From positions 1,118,501 through 1,182,500 of the forward strand of contig NC_135241.1 of the NCBI RefSeq assembly GCF_947623445.1: DNA of 64,000 nt. The letters run 5' to 3'. The notes beneath the pieces were generated by a model. That model ran no database searches. It was not told the DNA's origin and was given only the letters and a program-made list of their open reading frames with translations. The stretch is from Clavelina lepadiformis. Lineage: Eukaryota > Chordata > Ascidiacea > Aplousobranchia > Clavelinidae. Shown here in pieces: positions 44,825 to 63,896 of this stretch (within the stretch, counting starts at the first letter, position 1; each line of letters begins with the position of its first letter). A program made the position numbers and the translations under genes.

Positions 44825-47800
44825 CTGGACAAGGTGAAGTTTGACAAACTTCACTCTCCTCATCACTTCCTGTGCAGTCATTTCTGCGTCGATTTGAACA
44901 TCTTCTTCTCCTTGTACCACCGCCGCAAGATGCAGTGCAAGAGCTCCAGTTGTTCCAATTAAGCCATGCTGAAAATGACCACAAATTTTTATAGGACAAA
45001 TACTTTTTGAAAACAGGTTTGTTGTTGTAACTTATAATGCTCTGCACAATTTTGAGATGTTTGCTCACTTGGACACTCCTGGGTGTTGCATGCTTCTGTA
45101 GTCTGATTTGTTCCATCACAATCGCGATTGTTTCCTGTTGAACAATTTCTTGATCTGCTTCTCTCTCCACTTTCACAAGATTTGGAACAATCACTCCAAG
45201 TACTCCAAGGTCGCCATGCTTTAAATCAGTAAGTGTCTGCCTATATTACTTAGGCCTAATCATGATATAATATGAGCTAATAATTTGTTGCATTATTAAG
45301 GATTCAATGTTGGTCGCAATAGCTTTAGTTGCAAGACTGTCAAAGTCCTTACTCCCGAAATATATCATTTCAAAAAAGAATGAAACAGAACGTTATTACT
45401 CTTCAATATTTTTCACCTCAAACCACTAAATCACAAAAAAGCTTTCACAACATCTTATCTGTGCCTTCATCTTCCTGCAAAGTCTAAAAAGATTTCTTAA
45501 ATGGATATAAATTAAAAATTTCATTTAACGGCATGGATGGTCCCTTTCAAGTAGCGTTAATTTTTCTAGATATTTATTGACTTGGACAATCCTGGGCGTT
45601 GCATCTTGTCATTATTTTATTCCTTCCAAGCGATGTAAATGCAGTAGTCAATGCAACGGTAGCGCCAATGGTTATCGAACAAGGGAGGCGATATTGCCAG
45701 CACAACGTTTTAACCCTAGTCCTAATTCTAACCCTAACACTAACAATCAAACCCTAACCCTAACCCCAACCCCAACCTCAACCCTAACCCTAGCCACTAC
45801 TGTATATACGCTGCCCATTCGACTAAATGTAAATCATAGATGGGTTTCATTAGTGGAGTTATTGTGCCTATATTGTACGTTTTCCTAAATTATTCACTTG
45901 GACAATCCTGAGTGTTGCATCTTGACGTCATCTCATTTCTTCCACTGCAGTCTTGATCGTTTCCAGTGGAGCAGTTGCGTGATCTTGCTTGCTGTCCTGT
46001 ACCACATGTCTTGGAACATGTACTCCACGCACTCCAAGGTCGCCAGCCTTCGCACAGTGATAAGTTTAAAGTTTTGTAGCTTTTCAACAATTGAAAGATT
46101 CGCAAACAACGAAGCTTGATAGAAACGTATTGCATCGGTATTAGAACGCAACACAGCAGTTGGTTTTTTAAAACACACTGAACTCAGAGTGCTTCATTGA
46201 TCACATACTTGGACAAACTTGTGTGTTACATGCACTTGAACTTTGGTTTGTTCCGGAGCAGTCGCCATTAGTTCCTGTTGAACAGGTCCGTGTTCTAGAT
46301 TGTCTTCCTCCGCCACAAGATTGAGAACAAGCTCCCCATGCGCTCCAGGCTACCCAAACTTAAAAGTGAACAATTGATAAGTTACACCAGTCAGCATAAA
46401 TCGTGTTGCTATTCATATAACAATGCTGAATTATGAGGTGGTGTTTTAAATGAAAGGCATTGTTTATTGCGTATGTGTTTTTCCTGGCATAACCTTTTGT
46501 AATTTGCTCATCACTCCGAAATAATCACAAGTGAGTCGATACACAAGTTTTAATGTTAATTATACAAAATTCAATTTAATTATAAAAATTATCTTATAAA
46601 CAAGATATTTATTTTTCTACTTACCGGGACAGGATTGAGTGTTGCAAATTGTAATCTCTGACTCAGCACCATCGCAATCGCGGTTGTCTCCCGACGAACA
46701 ACTCCGTCTTCTGCTTTGAGTTCCTCGTCCACAAGATAGAGAGCACTCAGTCCAATTACTCCAAGTGCTCCATTCTGATCAGTAAATAGAATCAAGAAGT
46801 GCCAGGTTACATTAAATGTATTAACAGTGGTTCCAGGTCAATTCAACCCGCGGACAATTAAACCGATTAAACGATTAAACCCAGGACCAACGTAATTAAA
46901 CCAACGTCTGTTGGTTGGATAAACCTGGGGTAAATCGTTCGATAGTTAAATTGACCGATCGTCGTTAACAGTGCACCTGATTATCCTTATATATAAGAAT
47001 AGAAGGTTACAGACCCGTTTAATACGCTGTTAAATTCGATCTCAATTAAATTTGTTCGAAAAGCAGTTGCAGAATTATTGAGATACAAAGTTATTCAATC
47101 CCGGTTGAACTCTACGGATGTAACGAACTTCGTTACTCACCTATCATTCATTATTGTATTGTGTGTTTGCAACGTTTTATCAATTAGCACCAGCTTTTAA
47201 CGTTTGTTCTTGTTCTATTTTTATCTCTTTGTTTGGCAGCTTTGGTGAATACAAACTTTGCGCATGAATTCTTCGAGGGGGTGAAACAAAGCTTCAAACC
47301 TTGAAATTGAGCCTGGTTTTATAGACGAGAGAACTCTCGTCACACTGATGTCTAACTTAATTAATTGACAATATCTCAAAAACATCAACATCATAGTGTC
47401 GGCACAAAGAGAAGAAACACAAACGTTGACCCTGGTGCCAAACAGCTTTTTGTGCGATTACTTAGATCTGTTCAATCTCACCTGCACAGGGTTGTGTGTT
47501 GCAACTTGTGGTCTCAGTATCAGCTTCACAATTGGAATGATTTCCTGTTGAACAACTTCGTGATCTGCTTCTCTCTCCAGTTCCACAAGATTTGGAACAA
47601 TCACTCCAAGGACTCCATTCTTTAAGTCAGTCAATAGAATCAAAAAGTGTCCAATTATGTTAGGCAAATTGCATATATGCATGATGTTATGGCGTTTGTG
47701 CGCGAACATATGCCCGCCTTTAAACAAACGAAGGCGAAAAAAACCTACTCAAGCGTTACAATGACTTAAAAATAATAAAAATAGTTAACAAGGAAAGCGC

Positions 47801-48064
47801 TTCGACTATCTCTGCCAATCTATTCGTTTTTTTGCTCACTGCTGCTAAGAATGAATAATGGCAACAATTTGTTTTAAAAGTCTCATTGCAAATGTTATCT
47901 GTTTCTGTGTAAAATCTTTATAAAAATTAGATAAGATAAACTACTTGTCTGTACAACAAACCTGTAGAAGCATTTCTTAGTTGCACTCGGGCGCTCGTCC
48001 ACTGAATGGTGGAAGCAAAAATGAAAATTGCAACTAAAATTAAATCGCTAGCCTTCACATTCAT
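44825..48064 (-). CDS. Signal peptide plus TSP1 repeats, CAP-less paralogue
   Basis: Exons in transcription order: 47962-48064 (signal peptide, [16 protein letters not shown]), then TSP1 exons 47482-47619, 46625-46774, 46209-46358, 45898-46047, 45069-45218 and 44825-44968. All have phase 1 borders, so they join in frame to about 328 residues. The signal exon resembles exon 1 of the CAP-TSP1 gene (both end ...SAR plus about ten residues, with a phase 1 donor), but no CAP exons follow it. Between 45218 and 45898 a 3' half TSP1 exon remains at about 45581-45629. The last TSP1 exon ends in a good donor (GTAAAA), yet no further TSP1 or GPI exon is visible below 44.8 kb. If that donor is not used, the frame ends ten codons later. 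It is a truncated but possibly expressed secreted TSP1 protein, or a decaying duplicate. Confidence 0.72.
45581..45629 (-). pseudogene. Half TSP1 exon relic
   Basis: The minus strand reads as the C-terminal part of a TSP1 repeat (TRCNAQDCP) with the first half missing and a weak GTCAAT donor. It lies in the inverted duplicate between intact TSP1 exons. Confidence 0.65.
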
Positions 48065-48291
48065 GCTTCGATTAATATATTCTGATAAATGTTCATTTGC
48101 TTTCTTATGTTTCATGTTTAACATTTTTCATGATAGGCCTATTAATAAGTGCTCTCACTATAAGCTGAATTTTTGTTTTGCCAGTTAAAATTTCAATCAT
48201 TCAATCATTTTATTTTTCGCCAAAAGCGCGGTGGGGACGAAAAATCAAGCTAGTTGTTATTTGAATTGATTTTTCGATTTCCTGTTTTATC

Positions 48292-48714
48292 ATGGCCATA
48301 GCAAATGCGCCTCTACCAAATTCTGACCGATTTCCTTTATCTTTTGATGATTCTCACGGTTCCCATGCGAATTATATTCATAGAACGAGTATGAGCGTGG
48401 TGAATAATCGTTGTTACATAAATTTGAATGCTGTTAGAGGTAAAGGAATGATTTCTCAGTCTTCCGGTTCACCGCATTGTTTGTTTTACATTGAATTAGG
48501 ATGTTTGAATAAAGCAATTCGGGTCATCCTATTGTCTTTGTTTTATAAACTCGATCCCAAATCATTTATAAGCACCATACTCTGCTTTGCATGTGTAAAT
48601 ATTTTCCACATTATTTTTAGTTTACTGTATGAGAGTTGCACGCAATATAAAATATCCTTTATACAGCATATTTTCAGTAAGTTAATCAATACTTGCAATT
48701 ATAAATATGTTTAG
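48292..48714 (+). CDS. Uncharacterised 140-codon frame
   Basis: Open frame from ATG with a polar first half (NSDRFPLSFDDSHGSHANYI) and a hydrophobic, Cys/Phe/Ile-rich second half that looks like translated AT-rich DNA. It lies just downstream of the repeated 48194 motif, so it may be part of a repeat. No splice sites or homology recognised. Confidence 0.15.
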   Translation: MAIANAPLPNSDRFPLSFDDSHGSHANYIHRTSMSVVNNRCYINLNAVRGKGMISQSSGSPHCLFYIELGCLNKAIRVILLSLFYKLDPKSFISTILCFACVNIFHIIFSLLYESCTQYKISFIQHIFSKLINTCNYKYV

Positions 48715-50064
48715 AAAAAGAGATGGCTATTGAGCAATTCTCAGATATCACCATTATTATCGGAAAGTTGCGAAAGTAATCATTAAAAGTCTTAAGTATC
48801 AATTGCATCATTGAAAATTATTTTCTGTTCAACTCTTGAAAGTATTAAAAAAATACTTCACAGTATTTTTGTTTTTTTCTGATTTTTAACAAACCGACCC
48901 ACTCCGTGCAGATACAGCCCCACACCAGCTTTCCGATTGTCCACAAAGAAAAACTTTAAAAAAGTTGTCTGAAATTGTTAAAGCAGAGGAGTTTTTGTTT
49001 TAAAAATTTTTATTACCGTACGCAATTGTTGATTATAAAGATAGTAATAAATATAATAAAAAAGAAGATAAGTGCAATAGACTTAAACTTTTTAGACCTG
49101 TTTTTTATTAGAAATGTGCCACTTTAATGTGATGTCTATGTTGGAGTTCGTCACGTTCTTCACATTGTTTTCTCTGCAAACAAGTTTCACCAAACTTCTT
49201 CAAACGAGGAAGTTTCATTGCGGAGACCATTTTTTCAAAATATTTCAATGTTCGTAGATGGACTTTTAAACATTATTTGAGGAATGTGTGTAGTTTCGTG
49301 TGGTAAGGTTTATACAAAAATTCACTTTTCGGTGTTTATGCGAGCCGCAGGATAGCCTAGCTTCGCGGTGGCGGGCTGACGGCGGCTTTTTTCATTTTTC
49401 AGTTTATTTGTGCCATTTTGTTGCAGAAGTATGGCCTGTAAAGCCCGAACGTCAAATAATAGACTAAATAATAAACAAATAAAAATAATAGTTTTATAAT
49501 AATTAAAAGTAATAGTAAATAATAAATACAATATATCGGATGAATAATAATTGAAGTTGTGCGCTGGACATAAAAGCATTTAGGCTAAACAAAGGCAAAC
49601 CCGATCACCAGATACTTGTATCCCAGATCGGAAAGTTTGCTGTTTTTGGGTAAGAAATCTCCCATGCAACAAGATGAAACAATAGCCATTATACATAATT
49701 TGATTAATATTAATCTCCGGGCTCACTTAACAAACTTCCCAATCTGGCCCATACTGGTATCGTATATCAATTTTAGCTTTTTATTGTTACCACTGTTGTC
49801 CATACTGCAGAGGTTGGCATAGGCGCTTTCAATACTACTTCAGTATCGCGCCACGTTTTTTATCGCAATTTATTTTTATCAGTTCATATTTATATCAATT
49901 TACGGAATTTATATATAACTCACCTGAGCGAAATCTTCACAATCCAGTGTCCAGAATGCCTGTAAGTTAAAAAGAATTTTTCATTGTTAAGTATAAACGG
50001 TTGGAAAAATCTTGCCACCCGAAAAAAGGCGGCGATAACTTGGAAAGGATCTGTTACTTTATTG

Positions 50065-50167
50065 CAGCGGTTCCCAAACTTTTTGAGTGACCTAAGTCTG
50101 AGTTTGGTGAACATTTTGCGACCCAAGAGTCAAACAGCATATTTAACACATACTTCGAGAACCACTG
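50065..50167. mobile_element. Short hAT-type MITE
   Basis: It begins CAGCGGTTCCCAAACT and ends with AGAACCACTG, which inverts to CAGTGGTTCT. It is 103 bases with CTTTATTG and CTCCATTG as a degenerate 8-base target duplication. Confidence 0.6.
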
Positions 50168-50503
50168 CTCCATTGGATATAGATGTTTTTTCTTGAAAAC
50201 AAGAGATTAAAATCAGTCGACTCATTAAATAGATTGCCTATCTATAAGCCAGATGTTACATTTTTTTCAGTGGATTTTTCTGGTTGTTCGTTGTAATTTT
50301 ATTTATCTACATTAGCTGTTAAAGGTTGACTACTGTCATCGCTTTTCTCTGCTGACTAATTAGTACTGCTAAGGATTGATTGTCCAGTCTAGCTTATTCA
50401 ACTCAGGCACTGTATCAGCAAAACTCCATCCTTGTATAAAACGTGGGAGTACTGAATATAATTTTATCTTAACCCGAAGACAAAAGGCTACAACTTTATC
50501 TAC

Positions 50504-52213
50504 ATGGATAACTGGGGTAATGCTAATGAAGAACATAAGCTAAATTTCATGCTCTTCTTAACTTTGCTTCTGTCTTGACACCAAGCTTTGAGAAATGCAG
50601 CTGTGTTTTATGTGTCTTCTATTGCATTTAAAGATTTACATGCATAGTTTGTTTCTGAAATAGTTCTCATGCTAAGTGGAGCATTTTAAGAATTCTATTC
50701 AATTATATACTTTAAATACAGACGATGATGGTTTCGAACCCGCAGCTCCAAAAGTAGGAGTAACTGACAAATGGGAAGGAGAAGATGAGGAAGAAGATTT
50801 AAAAGACAACTGGGATGATGAAGATGAGGAAGAGACACCAAAGCCAGGTGATTATCAACTTGAACTTTTTGTTTTAGCCAAAGTTAGAAAAGATTTTGAT
50901 GTCCTAATTTATATATTGTGAAAGGTGGCACTTGTAGCTTGTTCGTCACTGATGAACTTCTTATAGCATTCTATGTATTTATTGCAATGTGGAAAAATGT
51001 CTTTCCCAGAAGAGATAGAAACAATAAGGTTGTAAATACTTGTACTGGTTACATACCAGAAATTAGACCCATAATATCTGTTACTTTAATAAGATCAGTT
51101 ATGTATTAATGTGGAAAGGTCTCTTTTCTTAATTTTTATTTTGCTTGTTAGCATAATTTAAGTAATTTAACTGTGGGCGTGGTCATGTAATTGAGACCTT
51201 GAACGAAGTTGTGGAATAATACTCATTAATATATAATAATTGTCTCCGATACGTTGCATCTATTACCATTTTTACTGTGTTGTCAAAAGTTGAAGCTCCT
51301 GCGCCAGAACCCAAGAAAGGAGGAAAGCGATATCTCCAACAGAAACTTAAGGAAAAGGAACTTGAGAGGCAGAAACTTGCTGAGAAACGAATGGAAGAAG
51401 AAATGAACAAAACACCAGAAGAAAAGATGCAGGAACAACTCCTTGCTCAGAAGCTAGCTGAAGAATCTGACTTGGCCGTCACACAGGAAATGTTTAGTAA
51501 GATGAATTGATAGCGAAAATTTTCTTTTGGCTTTTTGTTAATATCTCTGTGATGTAAATAATTGTCATCTGCTAGTGTAGTTATTGTTTTGTGCTTCACC
51601 ATCGGCACTACATTTTTAGGCGCGCAAGAACTTGATCCTGAAAAACTTACGCTTGACAACTTCAAACCACGAACGAAAGAAAATTTCATTGAGTTCACCA
51701 AACTTCTCAATGAAAAACTCACCACAGTCGAAGACTCTCCTCATTATATGTACCTGATGGAAAAAGTTATTGAATCTGCGACTGTGAATTGTAAGTTACC
51801 TTGACCTGTTTGGTGTCGTTCAGCTGAAGGCAGCTGAACAATTTATATGTGCTTATTTTGCTAGAAAAATTTACTTTTAAATCAACTTTTTTGTGTCTAT
51901 GTTTTTGCAGTGGAGCCTGAGCAGTTGAAAAAACTTGCTACTTCTTTAAATGCAATCGCTACTGAAAAGATTAAACAAGGAAAGGTATGTATTGTTAAAA
52001 ACTTTCCTAACTTCTATAATAATTAGTTCAAAATTAGTTTTCTATGAGTAGCCGACATATTCCAATCTTCGGATAATGCTGTATCTTTTCTAATAGAATA
52101 AAAAAGGAGCAAAGAAAGGCCAAAAAGTCAAACTCGGCGGAGGAATGAAAGCAACCCGTAATGACGCGATGGACGATTTCTCACAATATAATGACTTTGA
52201 TGATTTTATATAA
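50504..52213 (+). CDS. EIF3J: Translation initiation factor eIF3 subunit J
   Basis: Six exons: 50504-50516, 50722-50847, 51290-51496, 51620-51790, 51911-51984 and 52097-52213, giving 235 residues in good phase. The first coding exon is only 13 bases (MDNW plus one base) and completes the conserved acidic N terminus. KWEGEDEEEDLKDNWDDEDE matches the eIF3j acidic motif. A Lys/Glu-rich helical middle follows (QQKLKEKELERQKLAEK), then LAEESDLAVTQEMF, a helical eIF3j core, a basic stretch (KKGAKKGQKVKLGGGMKAT) and an acidic Phe-rich C terminus ending DFDDFI. eIF3j is a loosely bound eIF3 subunit that places the complex in the 40S decoding centre and aids recycling. The human protein is slightly longer (about 258 residues). 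An AATAAA lies at 52697. Confidence 0.93.
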
Positions 52214-52219
52214 TTGGAA

Positions 52220-53220
52220 ATTAAGTCACCACCTTTACATATCTTTATTTAAAAATGTTCCCGAAGTGTTCAATATTGAGTAGGTGACAACTGGTTTGCA
52301 GAGTGTGCTTGTTTTCGCAAATGAATTGTGGGTTGTTAGTTAGTACTCTTTCGATTGGCATGGATGTCAAGTATGGTGCCCAAGTAACTGATAATATGTC
52401 ATAAGCGCCCCATCGCTGTGAAATTAGTGAACTTTTATTTGTTCCTTATGGGATATGCAATGTGTAGTAAGACTTGCAGTAGTGCTGGTGGCAAGATACA
52501 AAAACAAAGATTATTTTGCTTTCATCTGTTTTTAATCACACGCTTTTATATCTCGTTGCGTAATCCTGCCTGCCAGTGGACTTTCCTTGCATATTCATAT
52601 CGTTACTTGTGTACTATCAGGTCTGTTTTGTTAGCACCGTGTGTAAGCATTTGCAGAATCGAGCAATACTTGTCAGGTTGTGACGTCTAGTGAAGAAATA
52701 AATAGTCTTGTAAATTAAAGCGGTGTACTGGTGATCTTACAAACAGATACATAAATGATTTGCTTGGAAGATTAATTTGCAACCGTTAGATGGCGCCACT
52801 CTGTCAACAGACTGCTGTTACAATAGCACAGTTTCACTAAACTGGTTAAGATCCTCATTGATATTATTCCGCTTAATATCGTCATGATAACTGCTGGTGT
52901 TCTTAAGCAACCGACAGATGTACACTTAGGAACTTCATTACCAGAATTGGTGAGAACCTGTGGATCGAAGACGTATGGCAGGATCGGAAAAATTGAAGCT
53001 GTTGTCTTGTTTGATGTTAAATTATAGTTCGGAAGAGCAAACACAAGCACCCGAAATAGCTAGCTGGCATCAATAAGTGAAAACTACAACTAAACCGTCG
53101 AGATATATTTTTGGATAATGAGAAAGCACATCTGGCCAACCTAATGCGCCATTGTTTGAAATAAAGTCAAAATAACGCTCGTGTCGTTCTCCCAAGCCGG
53201 CAGTTTCTCCATTCGACAGC
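52220..53220. other. EIF3J 3' flank and protease 1 upstream region
   Basis: No gene recognised between the eIF3j stop and the TATA box at 53228. Confidence 0.4.
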
Positions 53221-53227
53221 TCTATAG

Positions 53228-53233
53228 TATAAA
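53228..53233 (+). promoter_or_regulatory. TATA box of aspartic protease 1
   Basis: TATAAA 53 bases before the ATG at 53281, giving a leader of only about 20-25 bases. Confidence 0.6.
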
Positions 53234-53280
53234 GGCAATCCCGGCGGCAGAGTCGCCAATTTGGAACTTTCTGTCTCATC

Positions 53281-56718
<3,438 letters not shown>

Positions 56719-59700
56719 GAATTATCCCGCGAAAGTATTGCGACTTCGCTGAAATAAAATTACGAAAAACTCAACTACTATTAGTTATTGTCCAATAGTT
56801 TTCGTGTGATCCTACGTATAAGCTATGTATGTATGCAGGCATACGCAAATCGATGAGGGGCCAGAATAGTGAAGTCTTTGTATGATACAAAATTCATTTT
56901 TAGTCTAGTTTAGCCATCTTAGCTCAGCATTAATAGTTATAAGAACGTGTCAAGTTCTGTTCATTCGAGATACTTGAAGTAATTACACTAAGACTGGGAC
57001 GCAATTGTCGATGTCGCGGTGTGGGTGTTTATTTAACTAACTTCATTCAACGTGTTGGAAGTTTAGCTTTTAGTTGCTATATAGCTATAACATGCTATTT
57101 GGTTGCCACGTACCAGCTGGACAAATGAATTTGTTACTTAAGCTAGTAGCTTGAGTTCCTTTTTATGGTCTCCAGCAGGCATAGCGATTTTGCAGTCGTG
57201 CAAAAATGCATTCAATTCCATTTTCCGCCTTATATAGTCAACACACAATAGCTTAGGCAGCAACTATAGGTCTTGTGACTATCCCGGAATCTCGTTAACT
57301 GGCATTAGCACACATGACGCAATCCTAAAAATTGTGTGTCCCGAAACAATCCCACATTTATGCAGTGTAGGCTATATGGTTGGAGTTGTTTGCAAATCTT
57401 TCTTTTACAAAATATCTCATCACTAAAAACGTAAATTATTTGATTACAAAAGCTACAGTTTAAATCAAGTTTCCTTTTTTTGCATAACATGGCGTTTTTG
57501 CGAGAAAGTAGATAGCAGATAATTATTGAAATATTTCCCGTTTTTGCTTCTTGATACTTTCACAATAAATTAATGGTCGGAAAAGATGGCAAAGTATAGC
57601 TAATTATTATTAACAAAGATTTTGGTTGTGTAAGGAATGTATAAGCTACGACCCTTATAAGGAAAAAAGAAACCAGACTACTTTCCAAAAAGAGTACAGG
57701 TAAGACATTTTTAGAGGGGTTCTAGTCTAGGGTTAAGAGATCTGATATTTCGGTTTTTGCTTTTTTGACCTCGCAAAGCATCACGAAATGTTTCTGTGGA
57801 AACCACTAACTATTTCAGGATATTGCTTTGTTCACAAGGACATATTTTCAAGAGGGTCGGAAAATACATGTCACCCTCAACGTTTTGAGGTCTGATAAGT
57901 GCTTATCGTTGTCTTATGCAAATACCACCCTTGAAGTGTTATTGTCTATGCTTCGTGCCGCAACTTTACTTTACTTTACCTGAAGAAAATTTAAATAGGT
58001 TAAATTCACAGACCTAATTCTGTCAGTGTTTATATCTGTGACACAGTGACAGGATTCTACCTCTTTCGTTGTATTCTGATGTAACAAACACATATATACG
58101 TCAGACACACTCTTTTTTAACATGGGCTTACGAGTCTTTTGTTTTTTATTTTGACGGATTTCATTTATCCAAATTTCTTAAAAGTCTATTGGTGAAAAAT
58201 GTATTGGCTTTATGTATGGGCTGGCGTGGTTACATCGTTATCGACAACAAAATTTGACATGACCATCGCACTGAAGCTTTTCTATTGGGCGGTGGTAAAG
58301 AATACTGCAACGCAAGTTCGATTCCCTATGTGAGCTACGCTTCCCGGCCTTTGTCAGCTTCAGCTGTTGCAGTTAAGGGTCCTGATGAAACAATTTCCGC
58401 CACTAGGCCCAACGCAAAGTGGATATTTGTAGGTCTAACCTTAACCTAACCTGTTTGCTGCAACTATGTGTCCTATGCCTTTGTCGTGGAAAATGTCGAA
58501 GTTACGCGATGCAGTGGCCTAATTTTCTCCTGATAAGTACCGGTTATTCTGTGCAAATGGCGAGTGATCTTATCATGGTCTCAAATTAGGCCAAACTAGT
58601 AAGATTACGAAACTTGCAGAGAAAAGTTTGAATTCATGCTGTAGGCTAATAGGCTGTGACATAGAAACTTGTCTAGGTAGCTTTTGTAAATTGCATTTCG
58701 TTGCTTTTTTACCGACCGTTTAAGATTATGTTAAAAACATTTCGCTTGTTAAGCATTTTCCTGATTAATAGCAATTGACACAGGCAAGATTTCGTAATAG
58801 TGTCAAGCTGGTGGCAATCGGAATGGCCTCCAAACAGCCTACGCTTCCGGTCACATGCAAACGAAACGTAAGCTAATAAGTTTCGTAAAATTGGTTACTT
58901 TCGTGAAATTTTCATCACGTTTTGTTCGAAAGTAACCCTAAGCCTACGCCATGCCGGCCCATGTTGCACGTTCCGATTGGACAACACAAAAACCCAGTGA
59001 GTCTTCTGGTGAAATTGCGTCACTTTGCGTTGACTGGTCGCTCATATGGATATAAGCGTGAGGCGCACATTATGAATAAGCATTGAACAAAGTAAGATTT
59101 GTAAAACACTTTTTGCGAAATAAATCCACGAAAATCATTTAATAACGAAAAATTGTAATTATAACATCTTGTGGCTTGCACGATTTAAGTGTTTTCGTGT
59201 TTTGTCCATGTTAATGACACATTATCTGCGGACAACTTGTAGTATCTGGTTTGTTGTATGCCTGCAGCTGCTAAAGAATACCGCGTGGTAATACAGTCGC
59301 TTTGATCATGCATGCTGTTCGTCTAAAGTCAGAACGTTCTTTTATTACGGCTTACATCAATGACGTGGACTGCCACAGCAGTTTGCAAAGCGACAAAATT
59401 GAGACGCAGTCTATTAACTTTCTCCTATATCTTTTGTCATTTCCATCCACCGACCAATGGCAAGTTTCTTCACTATTCTATGTTATTTCTATGGGGTACC
59501 TTATCTGCCAGGTCGAAATACAAAATTTTCCATAAATCTTAAAGTTATTGACAAATTTTAATATTTTTACTGACACCTCTGGTGTGTGATGTCTGGTGTG
59601 TACTGGGCAGTGGCGTTGTTCGGTGTAAATGTACAGTTACGTTTATTCTTTTATGCATGATGGAATCATGAAATCCATTCAATATTATAGTTACTGTTAG

Positions 59701-60638
59701 CATGCATTCGTGCAATATGTGAAGGGCGTATCTTTGTAATGTCCGCGCTAACCAACCATTCGCAGCACCAGTTTAATGACTACTGTCTCAGTGTCTTGCA
59801 CGTTTTAAGCCTTACGGCGTTGCCACGTTTCTGCTGTTCACTCATTGTTGTCTTTCTGCACGTAATTAGCTGGCACCTTTTTAAACCCTGCAGTGAATGA
59901 CAAAATGTAAATCAATACGAAATGTTCAGTTGTCCGCCAGTAAAGTTCACAGCAGCTTCGCAAATAAAACAGTACTAGTTTCAATTTGACGTTTTTCTAT
60001 TTTGTAAAGGTCAATCGGGTTCCATGTCACCAACCTGGTAAAATCATGATAAACATTTTCGAAAGAAGTTCAGAGAAAAAAGAAGATCCCGTGATGTTAA
60101 GTAGGACATGCTCACGTGCCCGATCAGATGTAGCCAATCAGAAGCCACCAAAGTGCAAACCATTGCGTCTTGACTGCGGCTGTTGTGATTTTCGTCGTTT
60201 TTCTTGCTGTGTCGTCCAAGTTAGGAATAAAAGCAGGCGGCCGTTTTGCAGAATTCACAGTTATGAAGACGAGCAGTTGCTGACAATTGCGTGATGCGTC
60301 CTAGTTTACAGTAACTGTTAATTAGCTTGGTTGAATGCAGATCCCATTTTACTCATTTCCTATTGTGCTTCACTGTTATGTAAATAGATTTCCGCTTGCG
60401 TCTCTGTATTAGGTTATGCTTAAAATATGCAGCACCTATGCTTTGATACCAGGATGCTGTTATAAATTTGTTGGTGGTGTGATAAAATTGTTCAAATAAA
60501 CGAACTATGCTTAGGCCTAATTGCTTTTACTGCAAATGTTTTACAACTGTTGCCATTTTTATTGAAATTTCTTTTTTATTCAAGGTAGCTGCTTTATTTT
60601 GGAAATTTTTAGGCTGGGTATTTGTTTTTGTTTAAATC
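56719..60638. other. Spacer between the two aspartic proteases
   Basis: No conserved gene was recognised in 3.9 kb. A plus-strand frame of 102 codons at 59986-60294 overlaps a possible distant promoter of protease 2: AATAAAAGCAGGCGGCC near 60225 resembles TATAAAGGCAATCCCGGC of protease 1. An acceptor-like TTTTTAG at 60611 suggests protease 2 has a non-coding first exon. Confidence 0.35.

Positions 60639-63896
<3,258 letters not shown>

Larger units (their letters stand above)
48070..50500. other. Intergenic, upstream of EIF3J
   Basis: Contains a 50-base motif at about 48194-48245 shared with 30655-30705, a 140-codon plus-strand frame at 48292-48714 of unknown origin, a short hAT element at 50065-50167 and a GC-richer patch near 49340-49400. 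No conserved gene was seen. Confidence 0.4.
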
